Of a DNA stretch of 64,000 bases, positions 25,505 to 33,813 are shown piece by piece. This stretch comes from Actinomadura hibisca NBRC 15177 (GTDB lineage Bacteria; Actinomycetota; Actinomycetes; Streptosporangiales; Streptosporangiaceae): NCBI RefSeq assembly GCF_001552635.1, contig NZ_BCRO01000026.1, positions 62,001-126,000 on the forward strand. Reading direction: 5' to 3'. Both the position numbers and the translations under genes were made by a program. Every line of letters begins with the position of its first letter. Position 1 is the stretch's first letter. The notes beneath the pieces are model-generated. The model saw nothing but the letters and a program-made list of their open reading frames with translations. It was not told where the DNA came from and ran no database searches.

Positions 25505-25565
25505 TCGAGAGGCCGCCGGACCCACCGACGACGGCGCGCCGGGCGCGCGAGAGGGAGGAGACACG

Positions 25566-26336
25566 ATGGACCTCGGACTGACCGGGCGGGTCGCCCTGGT
25601 GGCGGCGGCGAGCAGCGGGCTGGGGCTCGCCGTCGCCCGCACCCTGGCCGCCGAGGGGGCGCACGTGGCGATCTGCGCCCGCGACCCCGACCGGCTGGCC
25701 CGCGCGCACGCGGAGATCGACGCCTGCGGCCCCGGCCGGGTGACCAGCACGTCCGTGGACCTGACCGACGACGACGCGGCCGCCGCGTGGGTGCGGGACA
25801 CGGCCGCCGAGCTGGGCGCGCTGCACATCGTGGTGACGAACTCCGGCGGGGTTCCGCACGGCCCCGTGGACGCCTTCGACACCGGGACCTACCGCGAAGC
25901 GCTCGCCGACAACACCGTCCCGCACGTGGCCGTGGCGCTGGCGGCCCTGCCGTATCTGACCCGGGCGGGCTGGGGCCGCATCGTGATGATCACCTCGGAG
26001 GCCGTCCGGCAGCCGCTCGCCGACACGGCGCTGTCGGCGGTGGCGCGGCTGGGCGTGCTCGGCTTCGCGAAGGGGCTGGTGCACTCGCTGGGTGCGCAGG
26101 GCGTGACGGTGAACGTGCTGGCCCCGGGCTTCCACCGCACTCCGGCTCTGGACGCGCAGTTCGGCGAGGACGTCGAGCAGGCCGTAGCGGAGGTGGCGAA
26201 GGGCCTGCCGCTAGGCCGGGTAGGAAGGGCGGAGGACTTCGGCGCGCTGGCGGCGTTCCTGGCCAGCGAGCAGGCGTCGTTCGTCACCGGGACGGTGTTG
26301 CTGGCCGACGGCGGCAACACGCGCGGACTGAGCTGA
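25566..26336 (+). CDS. SDR family protein with altered catalytic Tyr/Lys
   Basis: 256 residues. The Rossmann loop 'AAASSGLGLAVARTLA', 'TNSGGVPHGP' and 'RIVMITSEAVRQP' (catalytic Ser) are SDR features. Where the YxxxK motif is expected the sequence reads 'LSAVARLGVLGFAK', so Tyr and Lys are replaced by Ser and Arg. A subgroup of SDRs with such a site exists. It may be a reductase with a different proton relay or a non-redox enzyme. GGAGGAG ribosome binding site. Its stop overlaps the MFS start (TGATG). Likely role: reduction or epimerisation of the cluster product. Confidence 0.85.
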   Translation: MDLGLTGRVALVAAASSGLGLAVARTLAAEGAHVAICARDPDRLARAHAEIDACGPGRVTSTSVDLTDDDAAAAWVRDTAAELGALHIVVTNSGGVPHGPVDAFDTGTYREALADNTVPHVAVALAALPYLTRAGWGRIVMITSEAVRQPLADTALSAVARLGVLGFAKGLVHSLGAQGVTVNVLAPGFHRTPALDAQFGEDVEQAVAEVAKGLPLGRVGRAEDFGALAAFLASEQASFVTGTVLLADGGNTRGLS

Positions 26337-27520
26337 TGGAGCGCCTCCCCCAAGACACATCCCCGGAGACTCCGCCCGCCGCGCCGGGGCCTGCCTGGTG
26401 GAAGGTGTTCGCGGGGCTGCTCGTCGCTCTGTTCACCACGTTCGCCGGGTTCGGGGCGGTCGTGCCCGTGCTGCCTCGGCTCGTGGTGGGGGACTACGGC
26501 GGGTCGCCGTTCGTCGTCGGGGCCGCGTTCACGTGTACGGCCGTGGTCGCGTTGCTCGCTCGGCCTTACGGCGGGCAGCTCGCGCAGCGGTTCGGGTGTC
26601 GGCGGGTGATGGTGGCAGGGTCGGCCATTGCCGTGGTTGTTGGGGTGCTCTACACGTTGCCGTTAGGGCTGCCCGGGTTGTTCGCCGCTCGGCTCGTGAT
26701 GGGGGTCGGTGAGGCGCTGCTGTTCACCGCCGGGTCCGTGTGGACGGTGCAGCTCGCGCCCGAGCACCGTCGTGGCCAGGTCGTCGGTTGGTATGGGCTG
26801 GCCATGTGGAGCGGGTTCATGGCCGGACCCGTCCTCGGCGAAGTGCTCTACCGGACTGGCTCGTACGCCGCCGTGTGGGCCGCCGCTATCGCCCTGCCCG
26901 TGGTCGCGCTGCTCGTGTTGTCCCGGCTGCCGCGTGACGAGGAGATCGGTGCGGCCGTCTCCCGCCGCCTGCTGCCGCCCGCCGCGATCCTGCCCGGCCT
27001 CTCGCTCGGCGCGGGCGCGTTCGGCTACGCCGTGCTCGTCAGCTTCGGCGCGCTGGCGCTGGCCGATCGCGGCATCCCCAACGGGCCGGTGCTGCTCAGC
27101 GTGTTCAGCGCCGCGTACGTGGGGGTGCGGCTGCTGGCCGGGCGGCTGCCCGACCGCGTCGGCCCGGTCACGGTGATCGTGGTGTCCAGCGTGTGCGAGG
27201 CGGCGGGGCTGCTGCTCATCGGCTTCGCGCCGTCGTGGTGGGTCACCGCGCTGGGCGCGCTGGTCGCGGGCGGCGGGTTCACGCTGCTCTACCCGTCGCT
27301 GGCGCTGATCACGATCGACCGCGCGCCCGAGTCGGAGCGGGGCGCGGCGCTCGGCGCGGTCAGCTCCTTCTTCGACGTGGCGGTGGGCATCGCGGGGTTC
27401 GTCGGCGGCGCGGTGGCCGAGCTGAGCTACTCCGCGACGTTCGCGCTGGCCGCGCTGCTGGTGCTGGGCTCGTTGCCGCTGGTGCCGCTCGCCGCGCGCA
27501 GGGTCAGGCCGGAGAGTTGA
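26336..27520 (+). CDS. MFS transporter, probable product exporter
   Basis: 394 residues, about twelve membrane helices. Helix 1 is 'FAGLLVALFTTFAGFGAVV'; the loop 2-3 motif is 'RPYGGQLAQRFGCRR' (motif A-like); helix 5 'WYGLAMWSGFMAGPVLGE' has the antiporter motif C style GPVLG. It resembles drug/proton antiporters and is probably the export pump of the encapsulin cluster. Codon use in its first third is less GC-rich at third positions than its neighbours. The 3' end overlaps the convergent peptidase gene by 17 bp. Confidence 0.88.
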   Translation: MERLPQDTSPETPPAAPGPAWWKVFAGLLVALFTTFAGFGAVVPVLPRLVVGDYGGSPFVVGAAFTCTAVVALLARPYGGQLAQRFGCRRVMVAGSAIAVVVGVLYTLPLGLPGLFAARLVMGVGEALLFTAGSVWTVQLAPEHRRGQVVGWYGLAMWSGFMAGPVLGEVLYRTGSYAAVWAAAIALPVVALLVLSRLPRDEEIGAAVSRRLLPPAAILPGLSLGAGAFGYAVLVSFGALALADRGIPNGPVLLSVFSAAYVGVRLLAGRLPDRVGPVTVIVVSSVCEAAGLLLIGFAPSWWVTALGALVAGGGFTLLYPSLALITIDRAPESERGAALGAVSSFFDVAVGIAGFVGGAVAELSYSATFALAALLVLGSLPLVPLAARRVRPES

Positions 27521-28943
27521 GCCAGTCGCGGACGGCCGCCGCCAGCACCGTCCGGGCGTGCCGGTACTCGGCGGCGTCGAGCCGTTCGTGCGGGGTGTGG
27601 TCGAGGCGGGCGTCGCCGGGGCCGTAGGCGACCATCGGCACGTCCGTCCACGTCGTGGCCAGGGTGTTCATGTCGCTGCTGCCCTTCTTCGCCAGGTGCC
27701 GGGGCGTGCTGCCCGCCGCGCGCAGCGCCCGCGTGAACGCGCGGACCAGGCCGGTCGAGCGCGGCGTCGCGACGCCCGGCGTGCAGCGCAGGAACTCGAC
27801 GGTCACCGGTGCTTCGACGGACGCGCGGACGGCGGCGCGCAGGTCCGTGGTGGCGGTGCGCGGTGGCACCCGCACGTCGATCACCGCCTCTCCGGCTTGT
27901 ACGTCGCCCCGGTTGCGGGCGTCCACGCCGAGCACCGCCACCAGCGCGTCCGGGCTGAGCAGGGCCACTGCGGACCGGACGGCCGCCGCCGCGTCCACCA
28001 GCCGGTCTGCGGCGGTGCGCACGCCCCGTCCGGCGGTGTGCGCGGTGGGCTCGCGCACCGCCAAGCGGATCTTGCACAGGCCGTAGTAGCCGACGGTCAG
28101 CGCGTGCGCTCCGCTCGGCTCGCCGACCACGACCGCGTCGGCAGGGTAGTGGTCACGGACGTGGAACGCGCCGTTGGAGGTGGTCTCCTCCTGCACCGCG
28201 CCGACCACGCGAACCTGGGCGTCGGCGGGGACGTCCAGCTCGGCGAGCGTCTGGAGGTAGGCGACCAGGCTCGCCTTCGCGTCCACGCTGCCGCGCCCGG
28301 TCAGGACCTCGCCGTGCCAGCGCGCGGGCCAGCGGTGCGGGACGGTGTCGAGGTGCCCGAGCAGCAGCAGCCGCCGGGGGCCTGTCCCGCGTGTCGCTAC
28401 CAGGTTGCCCACCGCGTCCACGGTTGCGTCCAAGCCCTGTTCGACGCACCACGCGGCGAGGAAATCGGCCACGTCTCGCTCGTCGCCCGACACCGAGGAG
28501 ATCTGGACGGCTCGGGAGAGCAGTTCGAGGTCGGCGGCGGCTGCTGCGGTCCGCCACAGCCGCGTCCCGGCCAGGGGCGACAGTGTGTCTTGGGCGCATA
28601 CGACCACGTCAGCGGCTAGGTCGCCCAGATCCACGTCTTTCGTGCCGGGGGCGAGCCGCACGTGGTCGGCGGCGAGGTCGCGGGCGAGGGCCAGCACGTC
28701 GGCGACGGTCTTCACCTCGGCCGTCACGACGTCGGCATGGTCCAGCAGGACGCCGAGCGCGCCGGCGTCCTGCCCGGTCAGCACCGCCAGGCCGCGAGCG
28801 CGCAGCGCGTCCGCCGGGGCCGGGCGGCCGACGGCCAGCACCCGGCCGCGTGCGGCGAGTTCGGCGAGGTCGTCCAGCACGCCGGGGCCCGGCACGGGCG
28901 GCAGTTGCACCACGGTCAGGGGGCGGTAAGCGGGCACGGCCAT
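27504..28943 (-). CDS. LysK-like M20 peptidase with ~140-residue N-terminal extension
   Basis: 479 residues. Residues ~150-479 are an M20 metallopeptidase: 'LLLLGHLDTVPHRW' (His and Asp ligands), 'GRGSVDAKASLVAYL', 'VVGAVQEETTSNG' (Glu pair), 'VVVGEPSG' and 'LDHTPHERLDAAEY' (last His). This matches LysK, which frees the product from the C-terminal Glu of the carrier LysW. Typical LysK has ~350 residues; here residues 1-145 ('GRVLAVGRPAPADALRARG', 'VVVCAQDTLSPLAG') form an extra domain I do not recognise, with Rossmann-like strands. It is divergent from lysW and convergent with the MFS gene. The GGGAG ribosome binding site supports the ATG at 28943. Confidence 0.85.
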   Translation of the reverse strand: MAVPAYRPLTVVQLPPVPGPGVLDDLAELAARGRVLAVGRPAPADALRARGLAVLTGQDAGALGVLLDHADVVTAEVKTVADVLALARDLAADHVRLAPGTKDVDLGDLAADVVVCAQDTLSPLAGTRLWRTAAAAADLELLSRAVQISSVSGDERDVADFLAAWCVEQGLDATVDAVGNLVATRGTGPRRLLLLGHLDTVPHRWPARWHGEVLTGRGSVDAKASLVAYLQTLAELDVPADAQVRVVGAVQEETTSNGAFHVRDHYPADAVVVGEPSGAHALTVGYYGLCKIRLAVREPTAHTAGRGVRTAADRLVDAAAAVRSAVALLSPDALVAVLGVDARNRGDVQAGEAVIDVRVPPRTATTDLRAAVRASVEAPVTVEFLRCTPGVATPRSTGLVRAFTRALRAAGSTPRHLAKKGSSDMNTLATTWTDVPMVAYGPGDARLDHTPHERLDAAEYRHARTVLAAAVRDWLNSPA

Positions 28944-29163
28944 GCGGCTCCCTGCTCTCCGGGGATCGTCGCTCGGGCCATGCTCACACGCGCCCCGCCG
29001 GGCCTCCGTCAGCCGCGCGTCGACCCCGGCGGCCCGGCCGCGTCCACCCGGCCGCCCCTCCGCGTCCACCCCGGTTCGACGCCTGGCCGACGCCCGCTTC
29101 GGCACCGGTCTCCCTACGATCGCAGCGCGTGCCGCCCGGCCGCCCCGCCCCGAAGGGACAACC

Positions 29164-29328
29164 ATGATCAGCTGCCCGGAGTGCGAGGGCGCGGTGGCCC
29201 TCGCCGAACCGCCCCACCTCAACGAGATCGTCGCCTGCCCCGAGTGCGCCGGCGAGCTGGAGGTCGTCGGCGTGGACCCGGTCGCGCTCGCCCCCGCGCC
29301 GGAGGTCGAGGAGGACTGGGGCGAGTGA
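29164..29328 (+). CDS. lysW: LysW amino-group carrier protein
   Basis: 54 residues. Two zinc-binding CPEC pairs (residues 4-7 and 25-28) make the small beta fold, and the C-terminus is EDWGE, the conserved LysW tail whose last Glu gamma-carboxylate is joined to the amino group of the substrate. It holds pathway intermediates so the amine stays blocked. GAAGGGA ribosome binding site. The stop overlaps the lysX start (GTGA). Because a transketolase rather than an AAA pathway adjoins, it serves secondary metabolism here. Confidence 0.95.
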   Translation: MISCPECEGAVALAEPPHLNEIVACPECAGELEVVGVDPVALAPAPEVEEDWGE

Positions 29329-30173
29329 GCGGCCCGGTCGTCGTGCTCGCCTCGCGGGTGCGGACGGAGGAGAAACGTGTCCTGGCGGCGCTGCGGGACC
29401 GCGGCGTGGACTGCGCGCACGCGGACACGCGCACGCTGTCCGGGACGCCGGCCGGGCCCGCCGGGGACCGGCCGCTGGTGCTCAACCGCGAGATCGGGCA
29501 GGCGCGCGCCGCGTACGCCGCCACGCTGCTGGAGGCGCAGGGGTCCGTCGTCGTGAACGCCGCCGCCGCCACCGAGGTCTGCGGCGACAAGTGGCGCACC
29601 GCGCTGGCCCTGCGCCAGGCGGGCCTGCCCATCCCGCGCACACACCTCGCGCTGACGCCGGAGGCGGCGCTCACCGCGCTCGACGAGCTGGGCTACCCCG
29701 CCGTCGTCAAGCCGCTGGTCGGCTCGTGGGGGCGGCTGGTCACCCGCGTGTCGGACCGTGCCATGGCCGCCGCCGTCCTGGAGCACGTCGCCGCGCTGCC
29801 CTCGCCTCGCGCGCACATCGTCCTCGCGCAGGAGCTCATCGACGGCGGCCGCAACATCCGGATCGTGGTGGTCGGCGGCGAAGCGCTCGGCGCGACCTGG
29901 CACCGGGCGGGGGAGTGGCGGGCCAACGTCGCGCGCGGCGCGTCCGCCCAGCGGCTCGCGCCGCGTCCCGACCACGCCAAGCTCGCGGTCCGGGCGGCCG
30001 ACGCGACCGGCGCGGAGATCGCCGGGGTGGACCTGATCGAGGACGCCGAGGGCCGCGTCCACGTGCTGGAGGTCAACCACGGCGTGGAGTTCACCGGATT
30101 CCAGGAGGCCACCGGCGTGGACGTCGCCGGACGCATCGCCGACCACCTGGTCGCGCGGAGGTCCGATGCCTGA
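29325..30173 (+). CDS. lysX: LysX-like ATP-grasp ligase ([LysW]-glutamate ligase)
   Basis: 282 residues from a GTG. ATP-grasp features: 'CGDKWRTALALRQAGLPIPR', the nucleotide Lys in 'YPAVVKPLVGSWGRLV' (glycine-rich loop), 'ILVAQELIDGG'-type 'IVLAQELIDGGRNIR', and the metal-binding 'GVDLIEDAEGRVHVLEVNHG'. It joins the alpha-amine of glutamate (or a relative) to LysW. Overlaps lysW by 4 bp and the reductase gene by 8 bp. Substrate choice cannot be settled by eye. Confidence 0.93.
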   Translation: MSGPVVVLASRVRTEEKRVLAALRDRGVDCAHADTRTLSGTPAGPAGDRPLVLNREIGQARAAYAATLLEAQGSVVVNAAAATEVCGDKWRTALALRQAGLPIPRTHLALTPEAALTALDELGYPAVVKPLVGSWGRLVTRVSDRAMAAAVLEHVAALPSPRAHIVLAQELIDGGRNIRIVVVGGEALGATWHRAGEWRANVARGASAQRLAPRPDHAKLAVRAADATGAEIAGVDLIEDAEGRVHVLEVNHGVEFTGFQEATGVDVAGRIADHLVARRSDA

Positions 30174-31191
30174 GCGCGTGCGCGCCGGGGTCGTCGGGGC
30201 CTCCGGTTACATCGGCGGGGAGTTGCTGCGGCTGCTGCTCGGGCATCCGCACGTCGAGGTGGCGACGGCGACGTCCACGCGGTTGGCCGGACGCCGCGTG
30301 GACACGGCCCACCCCAACCTGCGCGGCGTCACCGACCTCGCGTTTGTCTCGCCGGAGTCATTGGAGCCGGTGGACGTGCTGTTCCTGGCGACGCCGCACA
30401 AGCAGACGATGGCGCGGATGCCGGAGTTTCTGGGCCTGGCCGGGCAGGTGGTGGACCTGTCGGCCGACTTCCGGCTCCGCGACCCCGCCGCCTTCGCCCG
30501 CTACTACGGCGAGCCGCACACCGCGCCCGGCCTGCTCGACGGCTTCGCCTGCGGCCTGCCCGAGCTGCACCGCAAGGAGCTGGCCGACGCCGACCGGATC
30601 AGCGTGCCCGGCTGCATGGCGACCGCCGCGATCCTGGCCCTGGCCCCGGCCGTCGAGCTGATCGAGCCGGACGTGATCGTGGACGCCCGCACCGGTTCCA
30701 GCGGCTCGGGGGCCACCGCCGGGCCCGCCAACACCCACGCCGAACGCAGCGGCGCGCTCCGGGTGTTCGCGCCTACCGGGCACCGGCACGAAGCGGAGAT
30801 CGCCCAGGCCACCGGGCTGTCGGTGCGAATGACCGCGACCGGCGTCGAGGCGGTGCGCGGCGTGCAGGTGCTCTGCCACGTCCGCCTGGTCGAGGGTGTC
30901 GGGGAGCGGGACCTGTGGCGCGCCTATCGGGAGCGGTACGCCGTGGAGCCGTTCGTGCGGCTGGTGGCGCAGCGGCGCGGCCCGCACCGGCTGCCCGATC
31001 CGAAGATCCTCTCGGGCTCCAACTTCTGCGATGTCGGGTTCGCGACGGACGGCCAGGGCCGCGCCACGCTCGTCGCCGCGCTGGACAACCTCGTCAAGGG
31101 CGGCGCGGGCGGCGCGGTGCAGTCCTTCAACGTGCGCCGGGGCTGGCCGGAGCGGACCGGCCTGGCCTTCCCCGGCCTGCACCCCGTCTGA
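30166..31191 (+). CDS. lysY: LysY/ArgC-like [LysW]-acyl-phosphate reductase
   Basis: 341 residues. N-terminal NADPH loop 'GVVGASGYIGGELLRLLL'; catalytic Cys in 'RISVPGCMATAAILAL'; 'GHRHEAEIAQ' with the general-base His; the terminal 'DNLVKGGAGGAVQSFN' typical of ArgC/LysY. It reduces the carrier-bound gamma-acyl phosphate made by LysZ to a semialdehyde. Overlaps its neighbours on both sides, within one operon. Confidence 0.93.
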   Translation: MPERVRAGVVGASGYIGGELLRLLLGHPHVEVATATSTRLAGRRVDTAHPNLRGVTDLAFVSPESLEPVDVLFLATPHKQTMARMPEFLGLAGQVVDLSADFRLRDPAAFARYYGEPHTAPGLLDGFACGLPELHRKELADADRISVPGCMATAAILALAPAVELIEPDVIVDARTGSSGSGATAGPANTHAERSGALRVFAPTGHRHEAEIAQATGLSVRMTATGVEAVRGVQVLCHVRLVEGVGERDLWRAYRERYAVEPFVRLVAQRRGPHRLPDPKILSGSNFCDVGFATDGQGRATLVAALDNLVKGGAGGAVQSFNVRRGWPERTGLAFPGLHPV

Positions 31192-32039
31192 TGCCCGCGC
31201 AGCGCCCTCTTGTGGTGAAGGTCGGCGGCCACGCGGCGGTGGACCCGGACGCCGTGTGCGCCGACGTGGCCGAGACCGTCCGCGCCGGGCGTCCCGTGGT
31301 GCTCGTGCACGGCGGCTCCGCCGACATCGACCGGCTCGGCGCGCGGCTCGGCGTGCCCGCGCGGCGGCTCACCGCGCCGGACGGCATCACCACCCGGCAC
31401 ACCGACGCGGCGACGCTGGAGGTGGTGCAACTCGCGCTCGCCGGGCTGGTCCGGCCGCGCCTGGTGGCCTGCCTGCTCGCGCACGGCGTCCGCGCGGTCG
31501 GGCTCAGCGGCGTGGACGGCGGGCTGCTGCGCGCTCGCCGCAAGGCCGCGCACCGGGCGTGGGAGGACGGGCGGCGCGTCGTCGTCCGCGACGTGCACAG
31601 CGGCCGGATCACCGGCGTGGACGCCGCGCTGCTGCACACGCTGCTCGCGGCGGGGGCGCTGCCGGTCGTAGGGCCGCCCGCGCTGGCGGAGGACGGCCGC
31701 CCGGTCAACGCCGACGCCGACCGAGTGGCGGCTGCCGTCGCCGCCGCCGTGGGCGCCGGAACGTTGGTGCTGCTCACCGGAGCGCCCGGCGTCCTGGCCG
31801 ACCCGACGGACGAGACATCCGTGCTCGCCACCTGCGCGGTGCCGCCGGACGGCCCGCCCCCGCACCGGGACGGCGGCATGGGCCTCAAGCTCGTCGCCGC
31901 CCGCGAAGCGCTCACCGCCGGAGTCCCCGAGGTGCTGGTCGCGGACGGACGTCGCGCCCAGCCGCTCACCCGAGCCCTGGCAGGCGAGGCGACCCGCATC
32001 GAACTGGCCGCGAACACCAAAGAAGGAGGCAACGGGTGA
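31191..32039 (+). CDS. lysZ: LysZ/ArgB-like [LysW]-amino acid kinase
   Basis: 282 residues of the amino-acid kinase fold: 'LVVKVGGHAAVDPDAV' and 'RPVVLVHGGSADIDRLGARL' bind the phosphates, 'PVNADADRVAAAVAAAVGA' and 'LVLLTGAPGVL' form the nucleotide site, and 'GGMGLKLVAAREAL' the second Lys. It phosphorylates the side-chain carboxylate of LysW-bound glutamate. The start overlaps the lysY stop (TGATG), the stop overlaps the transketolase start. Confidence 0.93.
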   Translation: MPAQRPLVVKVGGHAAVDPDAVCADVAETVRAGRPVVLVHGGSADIDRLGARLGVPARRLTAPDGITTRHTDAATLEVVQLALAGLVRPRLVACLLAHGVRAVGLSGVDGGLLRARRKAAHRAWEDGRRVVVRDVHSGRITGVDAALLHTLLAAGALPVVGPPALAEDGRPVNADADRVAAAVAAAVGAGTLVLLTGAPGVLADPTDETSVLATCAVPPDGPPPHRDGGMGLKLVAAREALTAGVPEVLVADGRRAQPLTRALAGEATRIELAANTKEGGNG

Positions 32040-32884
32040 GGGAGCCGGTCGAGGCGACGGAACTGGATGCGCACTGCGCGCGCGTGCGCGAACGGATCGT
32101 CGAGATGTGCGCCGGGGCTGAGGGCGGCCATCTAGGCGGCTCGATGTCGCTGGTGGAAATCCTCGTGTCGCTGTATTTCGCGGTGCTGCGCATCGACCCT
32201 GCCGATCCGGCCGCGCCCGACCGGGACCGGCTCGTGCTGAGTAAGGGGCACGCGGGCATCGGCCTGTATGCAGTGCTGGCGGAACGGGGGTTCTTCCCGG
32301 CCGAGGACCTCGCCGGGTATGCCGAGCCGGGTAGTGCGTTCTCCGCGCATCCGACGCCCGCGATCCCCGGCGTCGAGGTGCCGTCGGGTTCGCTCGGGCA
32401 CGGCCTGCCGCTCGGCGTCGGGTTCGCGCTGGCCGCGAGGTTGTCGGGATCGGCGCGGCGTTGCTTTGTGGTGCTCGGCGACGGCGAGTTGCAGGAAGGG
32501 TCGGTGTGGGAGGCCGCGATGGCCGCCGCGTCCCTACGGCTGGACGGGCTGACCGCCGTCGTCGATCGCAACGGCCTCCAGATCACCGGCGGCACCGAGG
32601 ACGTCATCGAGCTGGAACCGCTGGCCGACCGGTGGCGGACATTCGGCTGGACGGTGCACGAGGTGGACGGCCACGATCTCGGCGCGCTGGTGGACGTGCT
32701 CGGCAAACCCGGGCCGCCGGGCCGCCCGGCGGTGGTCCTGGCCCGTACGGTCAAAGGCCGGGGCCTGCCGTTCGTGGAAGGCCAGGTGCGCAGCCACTAC
32801 GCCCGCCTCGGTGATCGGCAGCGGCGACGCGCCCAAGCCGTCCTCCGGGCGACGCGTCGGACGTCCGGGCAGGAGGGCCGGTGA
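32036..32884 (+). CDS. Transketolase N-terminal subunit (thiamine diphosphate-binding)
   Basis: 282 residues from a GTG with AAGGAGG upstream. 'GAEGGHLGGSMSLVEILVSL', 'RLVLSKGHAGIGLYAVLAE', 'PSGSLGHGLPLGVGFALA' and the ThDP-binding 'VLGDGELQEGSVWEAAMAA' followed by 'VDRNGLQI' are typical of split transketolases. It pairs with the next gene. In the vazabitide-type pathway such a pair moves a two-carbon ketol onto LysW-bound glutamate semialdehyde; the same step is inferred here. Confidence 0.93.
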   Translation: MREPVEATELDAHCARVRERIVEMCAGAEGGHLGGSMSLVEILVSLYFAVLRIDPADPAAPDRDRLVLSKGHAGIGLYAVLAERGFFPAEDLAGYAEPGSAFSAHPTPAIPGVEVPSGSLGHGLPLGVGFALAARLSGSARRCFVVLGDGELQEGSVWEAAMAAASLRLDGLTAVVDRNGLQITGGTEDVIELEPLADRWRTFGWTVHEVDGHDLGALVDVLGKPGPPGRPAVVLARTVKGRGLPFVEGQVRSHYARLGDRQRRRAQAVLRATRRTSGQEGR

Positions 32885-33813
32885 GCGCGCGGGCGTGCCG
32901 GGACGCCTACCGGGACTTGGTGCCGGAGCTGCTGGCCGCCGACGCCCGCGCGGTGTGCCTGGACAGCGACACCGGGCTGTTCGCGGGGATCGACTTCGGC
33001 GGGACGGCCGCACGCTACGTCAACCTCGGCATCGCCGAGCAGAACCTGATGGGCGTGGCGGCCGGGCTCGCGCAGTCCGGGTTCGTCCCGTACGTCAACA
33101 CGATGGCGGCGTTCGCGGCGACCCGCGCGCTGGAGGCCGTCAAGATCGACATCGCGCTGTGCGGGTTGCCGGTACGGATCATGGCGACCCATGACGGCCT
33201 CGCCGCCGGGCACCTCGGCCCCACCCACCACTCCCTGGAGGACCTCGCGGTGATGCGGCTGCTACCAGGGATGACGGTGCTCGTGCCGCACGCCGCGTCG
33301 GCCGCCGAGGAGCTGATCCGCCAGTGCGCGGACGTGCCCGGCCCCGTCTACATGCGGCTGGGGCGCAAGGCCGCGCCGGAACCGCCGCCCGGCCTGGAGC
33401 CGCTGCGGCTCGGCCGGGCCCAGCCGTTGCGGGACGGCGGGGACGTCACGATCGCCGCCACCGGTCCGTACCCGGTGCTGGCGGCTTTGGGCGCGGCCGA
33501 CCTGCTGGCGGCGGACGGCGTGCAGGCGCGCGTGCTGAACGTCCACACGGTGCGGCCCTTGGACGTCCAGGCCATCCTGAACGGCTCCCCGGTCGTCACC
33601 GTTGAGGAGCACTGGGCGTCCGGTGGGCTCGGCTCGGCCGTCGCCGAAGCGGCGGCCGAACTGCCGGACGGCCCGCGCGTCCTCCGCGTCGCGGTGCCGG
33701 ATGCGTTCGTGCCCGGCGCGGGCGACCAGGCGTATCTGGTCGCCCGCGCCGGCATCACGCCGGAGGCCGTCGCCGACCGCGCCCGCCGGGCGCTGGGGAT
33801 CAGTGCGACATGA
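32881..33813 (+). CDS. Transketolase C-terminal subunit (pyrimidine domain)
   Basis: 310 residues. 'VCLDSDTGLFAGIDFGGTAA', 'RYVNLGIAEQNLMGVAAGLA' with the catalytic Glu that protonates ThDP, and 'IMATHDGLAAGHLGPTHHS' carry the PYR domain; a C-terminal 'VTVEEHWASGGLGSAVAEAA' domain follows. Overlaps the N-subunit gene by 4 bp (GTGA) and the convergent regulator by 14 bp. Confidence 0.93.
   Translation: MSARACRDAYRDLVPELLAADARAVCLDSDTGLFAGIDFGGTAARYVNLGIAEQNLMGVAAGLAQSGFVPYVNTMAAFAATRALEAVKIDIALCGLPVRIMATHDGLAAGHLGPTHHSLEDLAVMRLLPGMTVLVPHAASAAEELIRQCADVPGPVYMRLGRKAAPEPPPGLEPLRLGRAQPLRDGGDVTIAATGPYPVLAALGAADLLAADGVQARVLNVHTVRPLDVQAILNGSPVVTVEEHWASGGLGSAVAEAAAELPDGPRVLRVAVPDAFVPGAGDQAYLVARAGITPEAVADRARRALGISAT

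Noticed and set aside
27504-30146. An 880-codon minus-strand frame extending the peptidase over lysW and lysX
   Set aside because: The upstream part is antisense to clearly recognised lysW and lysX; the ATG at 28943 has a ribosome binding site.
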